In this document: positions 22,460-31,222 of the stretch, one piece after another | How the letters are laid out: each line of letters opens with the position of its first letter | Numbering within the stretch: the first letter of the stretch is position 1 | Origin: Acetobacteraceae bacterium | GTDB taxonomy: Bacteria > Pseudomonadota > Alphaproteobacteria > Acetobacterales > Acetobacteraceae | DNA length: 64,000 nucleotides | Assembly: GCA_027451405.1 (NCBI GenBank) | Contig: DAIDJM010000065.1 | Span: 1 to 64,000 of the forward strand | Direction of reading: 5' to 3' | Notes under the pieces: generated by a model | Told to the model about the DNA's origin: nothing | Databases searched by the model: none | What the model saw: the letters and a program-made list of their open reading frames with translations, nothing else | Made by a program: the position numbers and the translations under genes

Positions 22460-22507
22460 GATCCGGGGCCCTGAGAGGGGGGCCCTGAGATGGGGGCCCT
22501 AAGATCC
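22450..22507. repeat. Tandem GGGGCCCTGAGA repeats
   Basis: Four imperfect ~14-bp copies (GGGGCCCTGAGATCC, GGGGCCCTGAGAG, GGGGCCCTGAGAT, GGGGCCCTAAGATCC) lie between the converging beta-helix and LOV-kinase genes. The first copy holds the stop codon of the beta-helix gene. Each unit contains the palindrome GGGCCC. Confidence 0.85.
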
Positions 22508-22516
22508 GGGCACCCG

Positions 22517-23764
22517 TCAGGGCGAGGCGATCGGCAGGAGGAGCCGGACCTTGGTTCCCTTGCCGGGGACGCTCTCGATCTCGAGGCGGCCGCCGGATTG
22601 TTCGGCGAACCCATGCACCATGCTGAGCCCGAGCCCGGTGCCGCTCCCCGGCGGCTTGGTGGTGAAAAAAGGCTCGGTGGCGCGGCGCAGAATCTCGGGC
22701 GGCATGCCTTCGCCGCTATCCTCGACCTCGAGCGCCGCGAGACCGTCGCCGGCGCGACGGGTGCACACGCGAAGCGTGCCGCCCGCGGGCATGGCGTCGA
22801 CCGCGTTGCGGACGAGATTGAGGATCGCGAGTTCGAACTGCCCGGAGTCGATACGTATCGGCAATAGATTTCCGTCGAGCGCGATGTCGACCTGCGTGCC
22901 CGGCGTGGCGCTTTGCGTGATCAGGCTGTCCATGCCGCGCACGAGTTCGCTGAGTTCGGCATCGCGCGGGTCATGGAACTGGCGGCGCGAGAAGCTGAGC
23001 ATCTGCTGCGTCAGGCGGCCGGCGCGGTCGGCGGCCCAGGCGGCGCGCTGCAGCTGGGTGGTCTGGCGCTGGCTGCTGGGCTGGGAAGCGGCTTGCTCGA
23101 GGCTGCCCGCGACGATGGTCATGAGGTTGTTGAACTCGTGCGCGACGCCGGCGGCGAGGCTGCCGAGGGCCTCCATGCGCTGGCTGCGCTCAAGCATGGC
23201 TTCGGCCTCGCGGCGCTTGGTGATGTCGATCTGGCTGCCGAAGAAATAGAGCAGGCTGCCATGCGCGTCGAACACCGGGCTCAGAAACAGCGCATTCCAG
23301 AATCCGGTTCCGTTTTTGCGATAGTTGTAGAGTTCGACCGAGATGTCGCGGCGCTCGCGGATCGCCGCGCCGATCGCCGCGACCGCCTCCTGGCCGGTGC
23401 GCTCGCCCTGCAGGAAGCGGCAGTTGCGGCCTATAATTTCTTTCTCAGAATATCCGGTGAGTTCGCAGAACGCAGCGTTCACGAAAACGAGAGGGTTGTC
23501 CGGCGCGTGCGGGTCCGATAGGCACATCGGCATGCGGGTCATTTGCACGGCCGCGAAAAACACGTCGCTGCCCCGGCTGCCTTGGTTGCCGAGGATGACG
23601 TTGCGGCCATCCGCGATGTGGTGTCCGGGGCCGGCGCTGTGCCGCGGTTGCTCGAAATGATCCGCCAAGATGATTGCTGATCCGGTTTGTGCCGGGGCGC
23701 TCCGGGTGCCGGCGTCCCCTGCGGAATATAGGTCCTGCGGCGAGGCACGCAACTCGCGCCGCAA
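22517..23764 (-). CDS. LOV-domain blue-light sensor histidine kinase
   Basis: The 415-residue protein has an N-terminal LOV photosensor (about residues 70-185) with the diagnostic GRNCRFLQG at 112-120. Cys115 would form the light-induced adduct with FMN. The FMN-contacting NYRKNGTGFWN (Asn151, Asn157) and GSQIDIT (Gln178) are also present. A HisKA/HATPase kinase follows, with phospho-accepting His209 in AAGVAHEFNN, N-box LVRNAVDAM, and G-boxes DSGEGMPPE and GTGLGLSMVHG. There are no membrane helices, so it is a soluble light-regulated kinase. A lone receiver-domain protein starts 65 bases away on the opposite strand and is the likely partner. The exact start codon is uncertain. Confidence 0.93.
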   Translation of the reverse strand: MRRELRASPQDLYSAGDAGTRSAPAQTGSAIILADHFEQPRHSAGPGHHIADGRNVILGNQGSRGSDVFFAAVQMTRMPMCLSDPHAPDNPLVFVNAAFCELTGYSEKEIIGRNCRFLQGERTGQEAVAAIGAAIRERRDISVELYNYRKNGTGFWNALFLSPVFDAHGSLLYFFGSQIDITKRREAEAMLERSQRMEALGSLAAGVAHEFNNLMTIVAGSLEQAASQPSSQRQTTQLQRAAWAADRAGRLTQQMLSFSRRQFHDPRDAELSELVRGMDSLITQSATPGTQVDIALDGNLLPIRIDSGQFELAILNLVRNAVDAMPAGGTLRVCTRRAGDGLAALEVEDSGEGMPPEILRRATEPFFTTKPPGSGTGLGLSMVHGFAEQSGGRLEIESVPGKGTKVRLLLPIASP

Positions 23765-23829
23765 CCGCGCCTTGTGAGGCTGGGCGGCGGCGCTTTGGTG
23801 CGCAGATATCGAAATTCACAAGGCAGTGA

Positions 23830-24207
23830 GTGGGTGATTTGAGTTCGAAGCGAATTCTGGTGGTCGAGGATGAGGATTTGATCCGCCGGATACTCACGGA
23901 AACGTTAGCCGACGAGGGTTATCTGGTGGTCGAGGCGAGCACGGCGGATGAAGCCGCTGAACTGCTCGTCAAAGCGCAGGACGGGTTTGCCGCGGTGATC
24001 ACCGACATCCATACGCCCGGCATGCGCGACGGGATCGAGGTCGGGCGTTGCGCGCACGAGCAGGACCCCGACATCGCGGTGATCTATGTGACGGGAAGGC
24101 CGGATGCGATGCAGGCGGTCGGTGGTCTCGCGCCGAAAGATGCCTTCCTGCGCAAGCCCTATCTGCCGTCGCAGATTCTGGCCCTGCTGCGCACGCTCGA
24201 TCGCTAG
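23830..24207 (+). CDS. Single-domain response regulator, likely partner of the LOV kinase
   Basis: The 125-residue CheY-like receiver has the acidic pocket VVEDED, phospho-acceptor Asp59 in ITDIHTPGM, Thr in YVTGRP and Lys in RKPYLPSQ. It has no output domain, so it would act through protein contacts or a phosphorelay. It is divergent from the LOV kinase. This kind of receiver paired with a soluble hybrid-type kinase is common in alphaproteobacterial general-stress or light signalling. The start is GTG at 23830; TTG at 23839 is an alternative. Confidence 0.9.
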   Translation: MGDLSSKRILVVEDEDLIRRILTETLADEGYLVVEASTADEAAELLVKAQDGFAAVITDIHTPGMRDGIEVGRCAHEQDPDIAVIYVTGRPDAMQAVGGLAPKDAFLRKPYLPSQILALLRTLDR

Positions 24208-24278
24208 AGCAACAGCCGCCTGTGGCAGGCTCCGCGCGCCGATATTGCGGGCCGGGATGTCCCGGCCCGCACCGGCGA

Positions 24279-24554
24279 TCATTCGGCGACGACGCGCAGC
24301 ACCTGGGCGCGCTCATCCTCGAGCACGAGTGTTTGCGCGTTTTCCTTGTGGACCGCGACCAGCCAGTAGGCCTTGCCACATTGTTCCGACATCGCTGCAT
24401 CGATCGCCTGGGCGCCGGGGACGGCGCGCTCGGCGGCGCGCATCGCATCGTCGCGGCCTGCCCCGGCATCGGCACCGACGGTGACGGCGAAGGCGGGCGC
24501 TGTGAGCGGCGTGGCGATGGCCAGGGCGGCAAAGTAGCTTTTCAATGACGGCAT
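24279..24554 (-). CDS. Small secreted PepSY-like protein
   Basis: The 91-residue protein has a signal peptide (MPSLKSYFAALAIATPLTAPAFA) and a short mature part. The mature part has the outline of a PepSY repeat: a helix (AMRAAERAVPGAQAIDAAM), a strand pair (AYWLVAVHKENAQTLVLEDE) and a closing strand QVLRVVAE. One free cysteine is present. PepSY domains are thought to inhibit peptidases or sense ligands in the periplasm. It is divergent from ntrY; an AT-rich patch (24655-24730) between them probably holds promoters. Confidence 0.7.
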   Translation of the reverse strand: MPSLKSYFAALAIATPLTAPAFAVTVGADAGAGRDDAMRAAERAVPGAQAIDAAMSEQCGKAYWLVAVHKENAQTLVLEDERAQVLRVVAE

Positions 24555-24802
24555 CGGGCAGTTCCTTTGTAAGAATGACTTACTCTCACCGCGCCTGTTC
24601 GGCGGCGCGGCTGAGGCTTCGATAGGGGCCTGGGCTTACGGAAAGCTGAGAGGAATAAGAAAATTTTGTGGCATCGCGATCGTCTAATATTTGTTGGATC
24701 GCAACATAATAATGATGCTATTGGAATGGAATGGCCGCCGGCCAGGGGCGGGCAGCGATGCCGCGCTGGCCGGGGGGAGCCGGCCGGGCTAATCTCCACC
24801 CC

Positions 24803-27049
24803 GTGAACGCGCTGCCGCCCCTCGTTCTGCGCCGGTCCCGCACGCGCCGCCTCGTGGACATCCTGCTCGGGAAGCTGGCGACGCTGGCGCTGGCCGCGAT
24901 CGCCGCCGTGCTCGGCATCGGCAGCTTCGTGCTGATGTCGCATGGGGCGCCGCTCACCATCCGCCCCAATCTCGTCACCGCCCTCGTGGTGACCAACGCG
25001 GCGGTGCTGCTGCTGCTCGGGGCCTCGCTCGCCGGGCGGCTCACCCAGGTATGGGTCGAGCGAAGGCGGGGCTCGGCCGGATCGCGGCTGCATATCCGGC
25101 TGGTGCTGCTGTTCGCGGTGGTCGCGGTGATCCCGACCATTCTGGTCGGCGTGTTCGCGACCGCCTGGTTCAGCCTGGGCATCCAGGCCTGGTTCAACGA
25201 CCGGGTGCGGACCGCGCTGCAGGAAGGGTTGCAGGCGAGCCAGGGCTACCTCGCGGAGCACCGGGACGCGATCAAGACCGATGCGCTGGAGCTCAAGGCC
25301 GAGTTCGAGCGCGCCGGCCTCATGCTGCTCGACGATCCGGCGGCCTTCCAGCAGTTGCTCTCGACGCAGACGACGATCCGCGGGCTCGACGAGGCGATGA
25401 TCTACGATCCGAGCACCGGCAATGTGGTGGCGAGCGCCGGGCTGTTCGCCGGTTCCGGGCCGCCGCAGGTGGGGCAGGCAGCGGTCGAGGCGGCGCGGCA
25501 GGGCGAGGTCCCGGTGCTCGGGACGGCCTCGGAGACCGAGGTGCGGGCACTCGTCTCGCTCGCGACCACGCCGCCGCTGCTGCTGCTGATCGAGCGGCCG
25601 GTCGATCCGAGCATCCTTCAGCATATGCGGCGGACGGAGGACGCGGTCGCCGAATATGACCGGCTGGATCAGAACCGGTCGGGCCTGCAGGTGACGTTCG
25701 CGCTGATCTTCGCGCTGGTGGCGCTGCTGGTGCTGGCGGCCGCGGTGCTGATCGGGCTCGTGCTCGCGACCCAGATCGCGCGGCCGATCGGCTGGCTGAT
25801 CGAGGCGGCCGAGCGGGTGCGGGCGGGCGATCTCGCGGTGCAGGTGCCGGAGATCGAGAGCGGGGACGAGCTGGCCGGTCTCTCCCGCGCGTTCAACCGG
25901 ATGACCGGGCAGCTCGCGGCGCAGCGGGGCGAGCTGATGGATGCCTACCGGCAGATCGACGAGCGGCGGCGCTTCACCGAGACGGTGCTGTCGGGCGTCT
26001 CGGCGGGGGTGATCGGGCTCGACGGCGAAGGGCGGATCGAGCTGCCGAACCGGACGGCCGGGGAATTGCTCGGGCGCGATCTGATCGCCTCGATCGGCGG
26101 ACGGCTATCGGTGCTGGTGCCGGAGTTCGCGCCGCTGCTCGAGGCGGCCTCGGCGGCGCCCGAGCGGCCGAGCGCGGGGGAAGTCACGGTGGGGCAGGCG
26201 CGGCGGCAGCGCGTGCTCCTGGTGCGGATCGGGGCGGAGATCGCGGGCGGGCGGGTCGCGGGCTTCGTCGTGACGTTCGACGACATCACCGAGCTGCAAT
26301 CAGCGCAGCGCAAGGCGGCCTGGGCCGACGTAGCGCGGCGGATCGCGCACGAGATCAAAAATCCGCTCACGCCCATTCAGCTTTCGGCGGAGCGGCTGAA
26401 GCGGCGGTTCGCGCGGGAGATCACGTCCGATCCGGAGACGTTCCGGCAATGCGCGGACACGATCGTGCGGCATGTCGCCGATATCGGGCGCATGGTGGAT
26501 GAGTTCTCGGCCTTCGCGCGCATGCCGATGCCGGTGATGCAGCGCGAGGATGTGGGGCGGATCGTGCGCGAGGCGCTGGTGCTGCAGAGGAGCGCGCGGC
26601 CGGAGATCGCCTGGACCACCGACATTCCCGAGCGGGGGCCGATCGCGCGGGTGGACCGGCGGCTGCTTGGGCAGGCGCTCACCAACCTGCTGCAGAACGC
26701 GGCGGACGCGATCGCCATGCGGCCGGCGCCGGCCGAGGCCGGGCAGGCCGAGGCGACGATGCCGATGGGTCATATCGACGTGTCGGTCGCCGAGTCCGAG
26801 GGGCAGGTTCGCATCACTGTGGCCGATGACGGGGTCGGACTGCCACCCGACCGGGCGCGGCTTACCGAGCCCTATGTCACTCACAAGCCGAAAGGAACCG
26901 GACTTGGGCTTGCCATTGTGAAGAAGATCATGGAGGACCATGGCGGATCGGTCACACTGGACGATCGCGCGAGCCACAGTGGGGCGGCCTCCGGCGCGGT
27001 CGCGACGTTGACCCTGCCGCTGATGGAAGCAGGTGCGGATGGCGCATGA
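24803..27049 (+). CDS. ntrY: NtrY-type nitrogen/redox sensor histidine kinase
   Basis: NtrY is the membrane kinase of the NtrYX system that links nitrogen or redox state to gene expression. The protein has three N-terminal transmembrane helices, a large extracytoplasmic loop, and a fourth helix near residue 300. HAMP (RPIGWLIEAAERVRAGDL) and PAS domains follow, then the HisKA motif ARRIAHEIKNPLTPIQ with His516. The ATPase domain has NLLQNAADAI and GTGLGLAIVKKI. GTG at 24803 (VNALPPLVL) is preferred because the upstream ATG at 24731 adds residues with no family match and no ribosome site. It overlaps ntrX slightly, so the pair is coupled. Confidence 0.95.
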   Translation: MNALPPLVLRRSRTRRLVDILLGKLATLALAAIAAVLGIGSFVLMSHGAPLTIRPNLVTALVVTNAAVLLLLGASLAGRLTQVWVERRRGSAGSRLHIRLVLLFAVVAVIPTILVGVFATAWFSLGIQAWFNDRVRTALQEGLQASQGYLAEHRDAIKTDALELKAEFERAGLMLLDDPAAFQQLLSTQTTIRGLDEAMIYDPSTGNVVASAGLFAGSGPPQVGQAAVEAARQGEVPVLGTASETEVRALVSLATTPPLLLLIERPVDPSILQHMRRTEDAVAEYDRLDQNRSGLQVTFALIFALVALLVLAAAVLIGLVLATQIARPIGWLIEAAERVRAGDLAVQVPEIESGDELAGLSRAFNRMTGQLAAQRGELMDAYRQIDERRRFTETVLSGVSAGVIGLDGEGRIELPNRTAGELLGRDLIASIGGRLSVLVPEFAPLLEAASAAPERPSAGEVTVGQARRQRVLLVRIGAEIAGGRVAGFVVTFDDITELQSAQRKAAWADVARRIAHEIKNPLTPIQLSAERLKRRFAREITSDPETFRQCADTIVRHVADIGRMVDEFSAFARMPMPVMQREDVGRIVREALVLQRSARPEIAWTTDIPERGPIARVDRRLLGQALTNLLQNAADAIAMRPAPAEAGQAEATMPMGHIDVSVAESEGQVRITVADDGVGLPPDRARLTEPYVTHKPKGTGLGLAIVKKIMEDHGGSVTLDDRASHSGAASGAVATLTLPLMEAGADGA

Positions 27050-28436
27050 GATTCTGATCGTCGACGACGAGCCCGATATCCGCCTGCTGATCGACGGGCT
27101 GCTCAAGGATGAGGGGTTCGACACGCGGCAGGCGGGGGATTCGGACGCGGCGATCGCGGCGTTCCGCGCGCGGCGGCCGTCGCTGGTGATCCTCGATGTG
27201 TGGCTGCAGGGGTCGCGGCTGGACGGGATCGGCATCCTCAAGGCGCTGCATCGCGAGGAGCCGCATGTGCCCGTGGTGATGATCTCGGGGCACGGCACGA
27301 TCGAGATGGCGGTGACCGCGATCCAGATCGGGGCCTACGATTTCCTGGAAAAGCCGTTCCAGTCCGACCGGCTGCTGCTGGTGGTGCGGCGGGCACTCGA
27401 GGCGGCGCGGCTGCGGGCGGAGAATGCCGAGCTGCGGCTGCGGGCCGGGCCCGAGACCGTGCTCACCGGGTCGAGCCCGGCGGTGCATCAGGTGCGCAAC
27501 CAGATCGAGCGGGTGGCGCCGACCGGGTCGCGGGTGCTGATCACGGGACCCGCGGGAAGCGGCAAGGAAGTGGCGGCGCGCATGATCCATGCGCGGTCGC
27601 GGCGGGCGGAAGGGCCGTTCGTGGTGCTGAATTGCGCGACGCTCAATCCGGGCCGTTTCGAGGAGGAATTGTTCGGCGTCGAGGCGGGCAACGATCCGGC
27701 GTCCGCCCCGCGCCGGGCCGGCGTGCTCGAGCGGGCGCACACGGGCACGCTGCTGCTCGACGAGGTTTCCGACATGCCGCTCGAGACGCAGGGCAAGATC
27801 GTGCGCGCGCTGCAGGATCAGACGTTCGAGCGGATCGGCGGCACGAGCCGGGTGAAGGTGGATGTGCGGGTGCTGGCGACCACCAACCGCGATCTGCAGG
27901 CGGAGATCGCGGCGGGGCGGTTCCGGGAGGATCTCTATTACCGGCTGGCGGTGGTGCCGCTGAAAATCCCGAGCCTGAAGGAACGGCGCGACGACGTTCC
28001 GGAACTGGCACGGTATTTTCTCGCGCGCTCGCGCGAGGTTTCCGGCATGCCGGGGCGGGAGCTTTCGGCGGACGCGATGACCGCGCTGCAGGCTTACGAA
28101 TGGCCCGGGAACGTGCGGCAACTGCGCAATCTGATGGATTGGCTGCTCATCATGGCACCGGGCGGGCCGAGCGAGCCGATCCGGGCGGACATGCTGCCGC
28201 CGGAAATCGGGCAGGGTGCGCCGGCGCTGCTGAATTTCGATCCGACCGCGGACGTGATGGGGCTGCCCCTGCGCGAGGCGCGGGATTTGTTCGAGACGCA
28301 GTATCTGCAGGCCCAGTTGCTGCGGTTCGGGGGGAATATCTCGCGGACCGCCGGGTTCGTGGGGATGGAGCGGAGCGCGCTGCACCGGAAGCTCAAGCAG
28401 CTTGGGGTCAATTCGGAGGATCGGGTGCCGCAATAG
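27039..28436 (+). CDS. ntrX: NtrX-type response regulator (AAA+ domain, Fis-type HTH)
   Basis: The protein has a receiver domain with Asp53 (LVILDVWLQGS), a central AAA+ domain with Walker A GPAGSGKE and Walker B LLLDEVSDMP, and a C-terminal Fis helix-turn-helix (NISRTAGFVGMERSALHRKL). The sigma-54 contact loop that normally reads GAFTGA is replaced by GNDPASAPRR, so it may regulate sigma-70 promoters rather than activate sigma-54. Loss of GAFTGA is known in several alphaproteobacterial NtrX proteins. ATG at 27039 is preferred over GTG at 27033; both overlap the ntrY end. Hairpin element copy 7 follows 13 bases after the stop. Confidence 0.95.
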   Translation: MAHEILIVDDEPDIRLLIDGLLKDEGFDTRQAGDSDAAIAAFRARRPSLVILDVWLQGSRLDGIGILKALHREEPHVPVVMISGHGTIEMAVTAIQIGAYDFLEKPFQSDRLLLVVRRALEAARLRAENAELRLRAGPETVLTGSSPAVHQVRNQIERVAPTGSRVLITGPAGSGKEVAARMIHARSRRAEGPFVVLNCATLNPGRFEEELFGVEAGNDPASAPRRAGVLERAHTGTLLLDEVSDMPLETQGKIVRALQDQTFERIGGTSRVKVDVRVLATTNRDLQAEIAAGRFREDLYYRLAVVPLKIPSLKERRDDVPELARYFLARSREVSGMPGRELSADAMTALQAYEWPGNVRQLRNLMDWLLIMAPGGPSEPIRADMLPPEIGQGAPALLNFDPTADVMGLPLREARDLFETQYLQAQLLRFGGNISRTAGFVGMERSALHRKLKQLGVNSEDRVPQ

Positions 28437-28449
28437 AAGGCAAGGGTTT

Positions 28450-28554
28450 CTTCTTTTTCTGAAGAAAAAGAAGCAAAAAGACTTCTGTCCGGATGAGACC
28501 GAGACGTTTCTCCATCTCGTCTCATGCGTGAGAGTTTGTTTTCAAAAAAAGAAC
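28450..28554. repeat. AT-rich paired-hairpin element, copy 7
   Basis: The left hairpin (28450-28473) has arms CTTCTTTTTC/GAAAAAGAAG. The right half (28534-28554) is decayed (GTTTGTTTTC...AAAAAGAAC). It lies between the co-directional ntrX and dat genes. The AAAAGG just after it appears to serve as ribosome binding site for dat. Confidence 0.8.
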
Positions 28555-28567
28555 AAAAGGCCTTCCT

Positions 28568-29413
28568 TTGTCCCGCACAGCCTATGTCAACGGCCGCTAC
28601 CTCCCGCTCGCCGACGCCGCGGTCCATGTCGAGGATCGCGGGCTGCAATTCGCCGACGGCGTCTATGAGGTTCTCTACGTGCGCGAGGGGGTTCCGCTCG
28701 ATGCGGGGCTGCATCTGGCGCGGCTCGAGCGGAGCCTGCGTGAGCTGAGGCTGGCGCAGCCGGTTCCGCGCGCGTCGCTGGAGGCGGTCGTGGGGGAGAT
28801 CATCCGGCGCAACCGGTTGCGCCACGGGCTCGTCTATATCCAGGTGACGCGGGGGACGGCGCCGCGGTTGCATGTGTTTCCGAAAGCGGGAACCAGGCCC
28901 ACGCTGATCGTGACCGGGCGGCGCGCGGCGCCGATGCCGCCCGACCTCGAGCATTGGACCGCGCGCGCGATCACGCTGCCGGACGAGCGCTGGGCGCGAT
29001 GCGACATCAAGTCGGTCTCGCTGCTGCCGAACGTGCTGGCCAAGCAGGCGGCGAAGGAGGCCGGCGCGATCGAGGCCATTCTCTACGACCGGGACGGCAT
29101 GGTGACCGAGGGGGCGTCGACGAGTGTGTGGATCGTCGATCGCGCAGGGCGGTTGCGGACGCGGGCGCTGGGGCCGGAGATTTTGCCGGGATGCACGCGG
29201 GCGGCGCTGATCGAGGAGATGGAAAAGTCGCAGATCGGCTTCGAGGAGCGGGCGTTCGCGGTCGAGGAGTTGCGGGGGGCGCGGGAGATTTTTCTGACCG
29301 CGGCAACCACTTTCGTGAAGCCCGTGACCGAGCTCGACGGCATCCGGGTGGGGGATGGGCGCGCCGGACCGGTGGCGAGCCGGTTGTTCGCGCTGTTCGC
29401 GGCACGGGCTTGA
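28568..29413 (+). CDS. dat: D-amino acid aminotransferase (class IV, PLP-dependent)
   Basis: The 281-residue fold type IV aminotransferase shows AYVNGRYLPLADAAVHVEDRG, the PLP-binding Lys148 in DIKSVSLLPNVLAKQ, and TEGASTSVW and EEIF/REIFLTAATTFVKP motifs. These fit D-alanine transaminase (D-Ala plus 2-oxoglutarate to pyruvate plus D-Glu), which supplies D-amino acids for peptidoglycan. A branched-chain aminotransferase is less likely given the KSVSLLPNVL motif. The start is TTG at 28568, with AAAAGG five to ten bases upstream, next to the repeat element. The ntrYX-dat-hfq-hflX order is conserved in alphaproteobacteria. Confidence 0.92.
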   Translation: MSRTAYVNGRYLPLADAAVHVEDRGLQFADGVYEVLYVREGVPLDAGLHLARLERSLRELRLAQPVPRASLEAVVGEIIRRNRLRHGLVYIQVTRGTAPRLHVFPKAGTRPTLIVTGRRAAPMPPDLEHWTARAITLPDERWARCDIKSVSLLPNVLAKQAAKEAGAIEAILYDRDGMVTEGASTSVWIVDRAGRLRTRALGPEILPGCTRAALIEEMEKSQIGFEERAFAVEELRGAREIFLTAATTFVKPVTELDGIRVGDGRAGPVASRLFALFAARA

Positions 29414-29420
29414 GGAAGGC

Positions 29421-29438
29421 GGGGCCCCGGCAGGCCCC
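29421..29438. terminator. Short GC-rich hairpin after dat
   Basis: GGGGCC-CCGGCA-GGCCCC lies 8 bases after the dat stop and 150 bases before hfq. It has no T-tract. It may separate dat from a promoter dedicated to hfq in the following 150-base leader. Confidence 0.35.
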
Positions 29439-29592
29439 GTTACGATGAAACAAAGAGTAACCCGGTATGAGGGTCTCCGGCCCTCTTGCCATGCCCCTCA
29501 GCGCCCCTAAACTCGTCGCCGCACGCAAGAACAAAGACCCCGAAACTCGCCTGCCGGCATTTTCGCGCCCGGCACAACCAAAAGGAAAAAAC

Positions 29593-29862
29593 GTGCCCAA
29601 CGACAAATCCCAGAACGTGCAGGATGTGTTCCTGAACCACGTCCGCAAATCGAAGACGCCGGTGACGGTCTTCCTCGTGAACGGCGTGAAATTGCAGGGC
29701 ATCATCACTTGGTTCGATAATTTCTCCGTGCTGCTGCGCCGCGACGGACATACACAGCTCGTCTATAAGCACGCGATCAGCACGGTGATGCCGGGCGCGC
29801 CGATCCAGCTTTTCGATCCCACCAAGCCGGAAGGGAGCGCCCAAGCTGACGCCCCCGCCTGA
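29593..29862 (+). CDS. hfq: RNA chaperone Hfq
   Basis: Hfq is a hexameric Sm-like protein that pairs small RNAs with mRNAs. The 89-residue protein has Sm1 ([22 protein letters not shown]), [17 protein letters not shown], and Sm2 [11 protein letters not shown], with the FDNFSVLL proximal-face residues. A GTG at 29593 with AAAGGA upstream is the start. An open frame from 29467 would add 42 residues with no Hfq similarity and is better read as leader. The tail ([12 protein letters not shown]) is short. Its end overlaps the start of hflX by 17 bases if hflX begins at the CTG described below. Confidence 0.97.
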   Translation: MPNDKSQNVQDVFLNHVRKSKTPVTVFLVNGVKLQGIITWFDNFSVLLRRDGHTQLVYKHAISTVMPGAPIQLFDPTKPEGSAQADAPA

Positions 29863-31132
29863 TCTGCCGAACGGCAGCGCGGAACCCGTCCGCGCGGCCG
29901 TCATTCTGCCCTGGGAACGCGATCGCGCGCAGGGACGCGCGGCCGAAGCGCGGCTCGCGGAGGCCGTGGGGCTCGCGGCCTCGATCGGGCTCGTGGTCGT
30001 GCACAGCAATATCCTGCCGCTCAGGGAGCGAAGGCCGGCGACGCTGCTCGGGCCGGGCCAGGTGGAGCTCGAAGCCGGCGCGCTCGCGGAATCGCGCGTG
30101 GCGGTCGCGATCGTCGATGCGTCCCTGACCCCGGTGCAGCAGCGCAATCTGGAGCGCGCCTGGAAGACCAAGGTGATCGACCGCACCGGGCTCATCCTCG
30201 ACATTTTCGGCGAACGCGCGGCGACGCGGGAAGGGGCGCTGCAGGTGGAGCTCGCCCATCTCGATTATCAGCGCTCGCGGCTGGTGCGGTCCTGGACGCA
30301 CCTCGAGCGGCAGCGGGGCGGTTTCGGCTTTCTGGGCGGTCCTGGCGAGACGCAGATCGAGGCGGACCGGCGGCTCATCGGCGACCGGATCGCGAAGATC
30401 CGCCGCGAGCTCGACCAGGTCAGGCGCACCCGCGGGCTGCATCGGGCGGCACGCCGGCGCGTGCCGTTTCCGGTCGTCGCGCTGGTCGGGTACACCAACG
30501 CCGGCAAATCGACGCTGTTCAACGCGCTTACCGGCGCCGAGGTCACCGCGCGCGACCAGCTTTTCGCGACGCTCGATCCGACCATGCGGGGGCTCGTGCT
30601 GCCGTCGGGGCGGCGCATCATCCTGTCCGACACGGTGGGTTTCATCAGCGAGCTGCCGACCCAGCTCGTGGCGGCGTTCCGCGCGACGCTCGAGGAAGTG
30701 GCGGAAGCGGATCTGATTCTGCATGTTCGCGACGCGGCGCATCCCGATACGGACGCGCAATATCGTGACGTGATGACGGTGCTGGCGACGATGGAGAAGG
30801 AGGCGACGCTCTCCTCCGGCTGGCGCGACCGGATCGTGGAGGTTCTGAACAAGGCCGATCTGCTCGGCGGGATCGATGCGGTGGCGCGTCGGCCGGGAGC
30901 GGTCGCGGTTTCGGCGCTGACCGGCGAAGGGCTGCCGGCGCTGCGCGAGGCGATCGATGCCAGGATCGCGGCCGGGATGGAGCAGGCGGAATACGAAATT
31001 CCGCATGCCGATGGCGCGCGGCTGGCTTGGCTCTATGAGCACGGGGAAGTGCTCGCGCGCGAGGATGACGAGAGTGCCGCGCATGTGCGGGTGCGGCTGC
31101 TGCCGGCGGATCGGGCGAGATTCGAAGGGTAG
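29846..31132 (+). CDS. hflX: GTPase HflX, apparently starting at a CTG codon
   Basis: HflX is a ribosome-associated GTPase that rescues stalled or stress-damaged ribosomes. Conserved parts are [38 protein letters not shown] (glycine-rich linker), the P-loop [14 protein letters not shown] near residue 215, LSDTVGFI and NKAD. A GTG at 29966 would cut into the conserved N-terminal domain, because the preceding [20 protein letters not shown] also matches HflX. No ATG, GTG or TTG exists in frame upstream. CTG at 29846 follows an AAGGGAG ribosome site by 8 bases and gives a normal 428-residue protein that overlaps the hfq end. Confidence 0.93.
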   Translation: MTPPPDLPNGSAEPVRAAVILPWERDRAQGRAAEARLAEAVGLAASIGLVVVHSNILPLRERRPATLLGPGQVELEAGALAESRVAVAIVDASLTPVQQRNLERAWKTKVIDRTGLILDIFGERAATREGALQVELAHLDYQRSRLVRSWTHLERQRGGFGFLGGPGETQIEADRRLIGDRIAKIRRELDQVRRTRGLHRAARRRVPFPVVALVGYTNAGKSTLFNALTGAEVTARDQLFATLDPTMRGLVLPSGRRIILSDTVGFISELPTQLVAAFRATLEEVAEADLILHVRDAAHPDTDAQYRDVMTVLATMEKEATLSSGWRDRIVEVLNKADLLGGIDAVARRPGAVAVSALTGEGLPALREAIDARIAAGMEQAEYEIPHADGARLAWLYEHGEVLAREDDESAAHVRVRLLPADRARFEG

Positions 31133-31180
31133 AGCCTGCTTTCGCAATGGACGAGGCGGCTACCGGTCCCGTGCCAAACG

Positions 31181-31222
31181 GATAAAGTCTTTTTGCGTCC
31201 TTTTCTTCAGAAAAAAAGAATC
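31181..31222. repeat. AT-rich hairpin element, right half only, copy 8
   Basis: GGATAAAGTCTTTTTGCG is followed by a hairpin of TCCTTTTCTTC and AGAAAAAAAGAATCC type. This is the right half of the family consensus, and the preceding ACGAGGCGG...CCAAACGGAT matches the family spacer. The left hairpin is missing. It lies between the converging hflX and TonB-receptor genes. Confidence 0.75.

Noticed and set aside
29467-29592. N-terminal extension of hfq
   Set aside because: No Hfq similarity, and the GTG at 29593 has a ribosome site. It is leader sequence.
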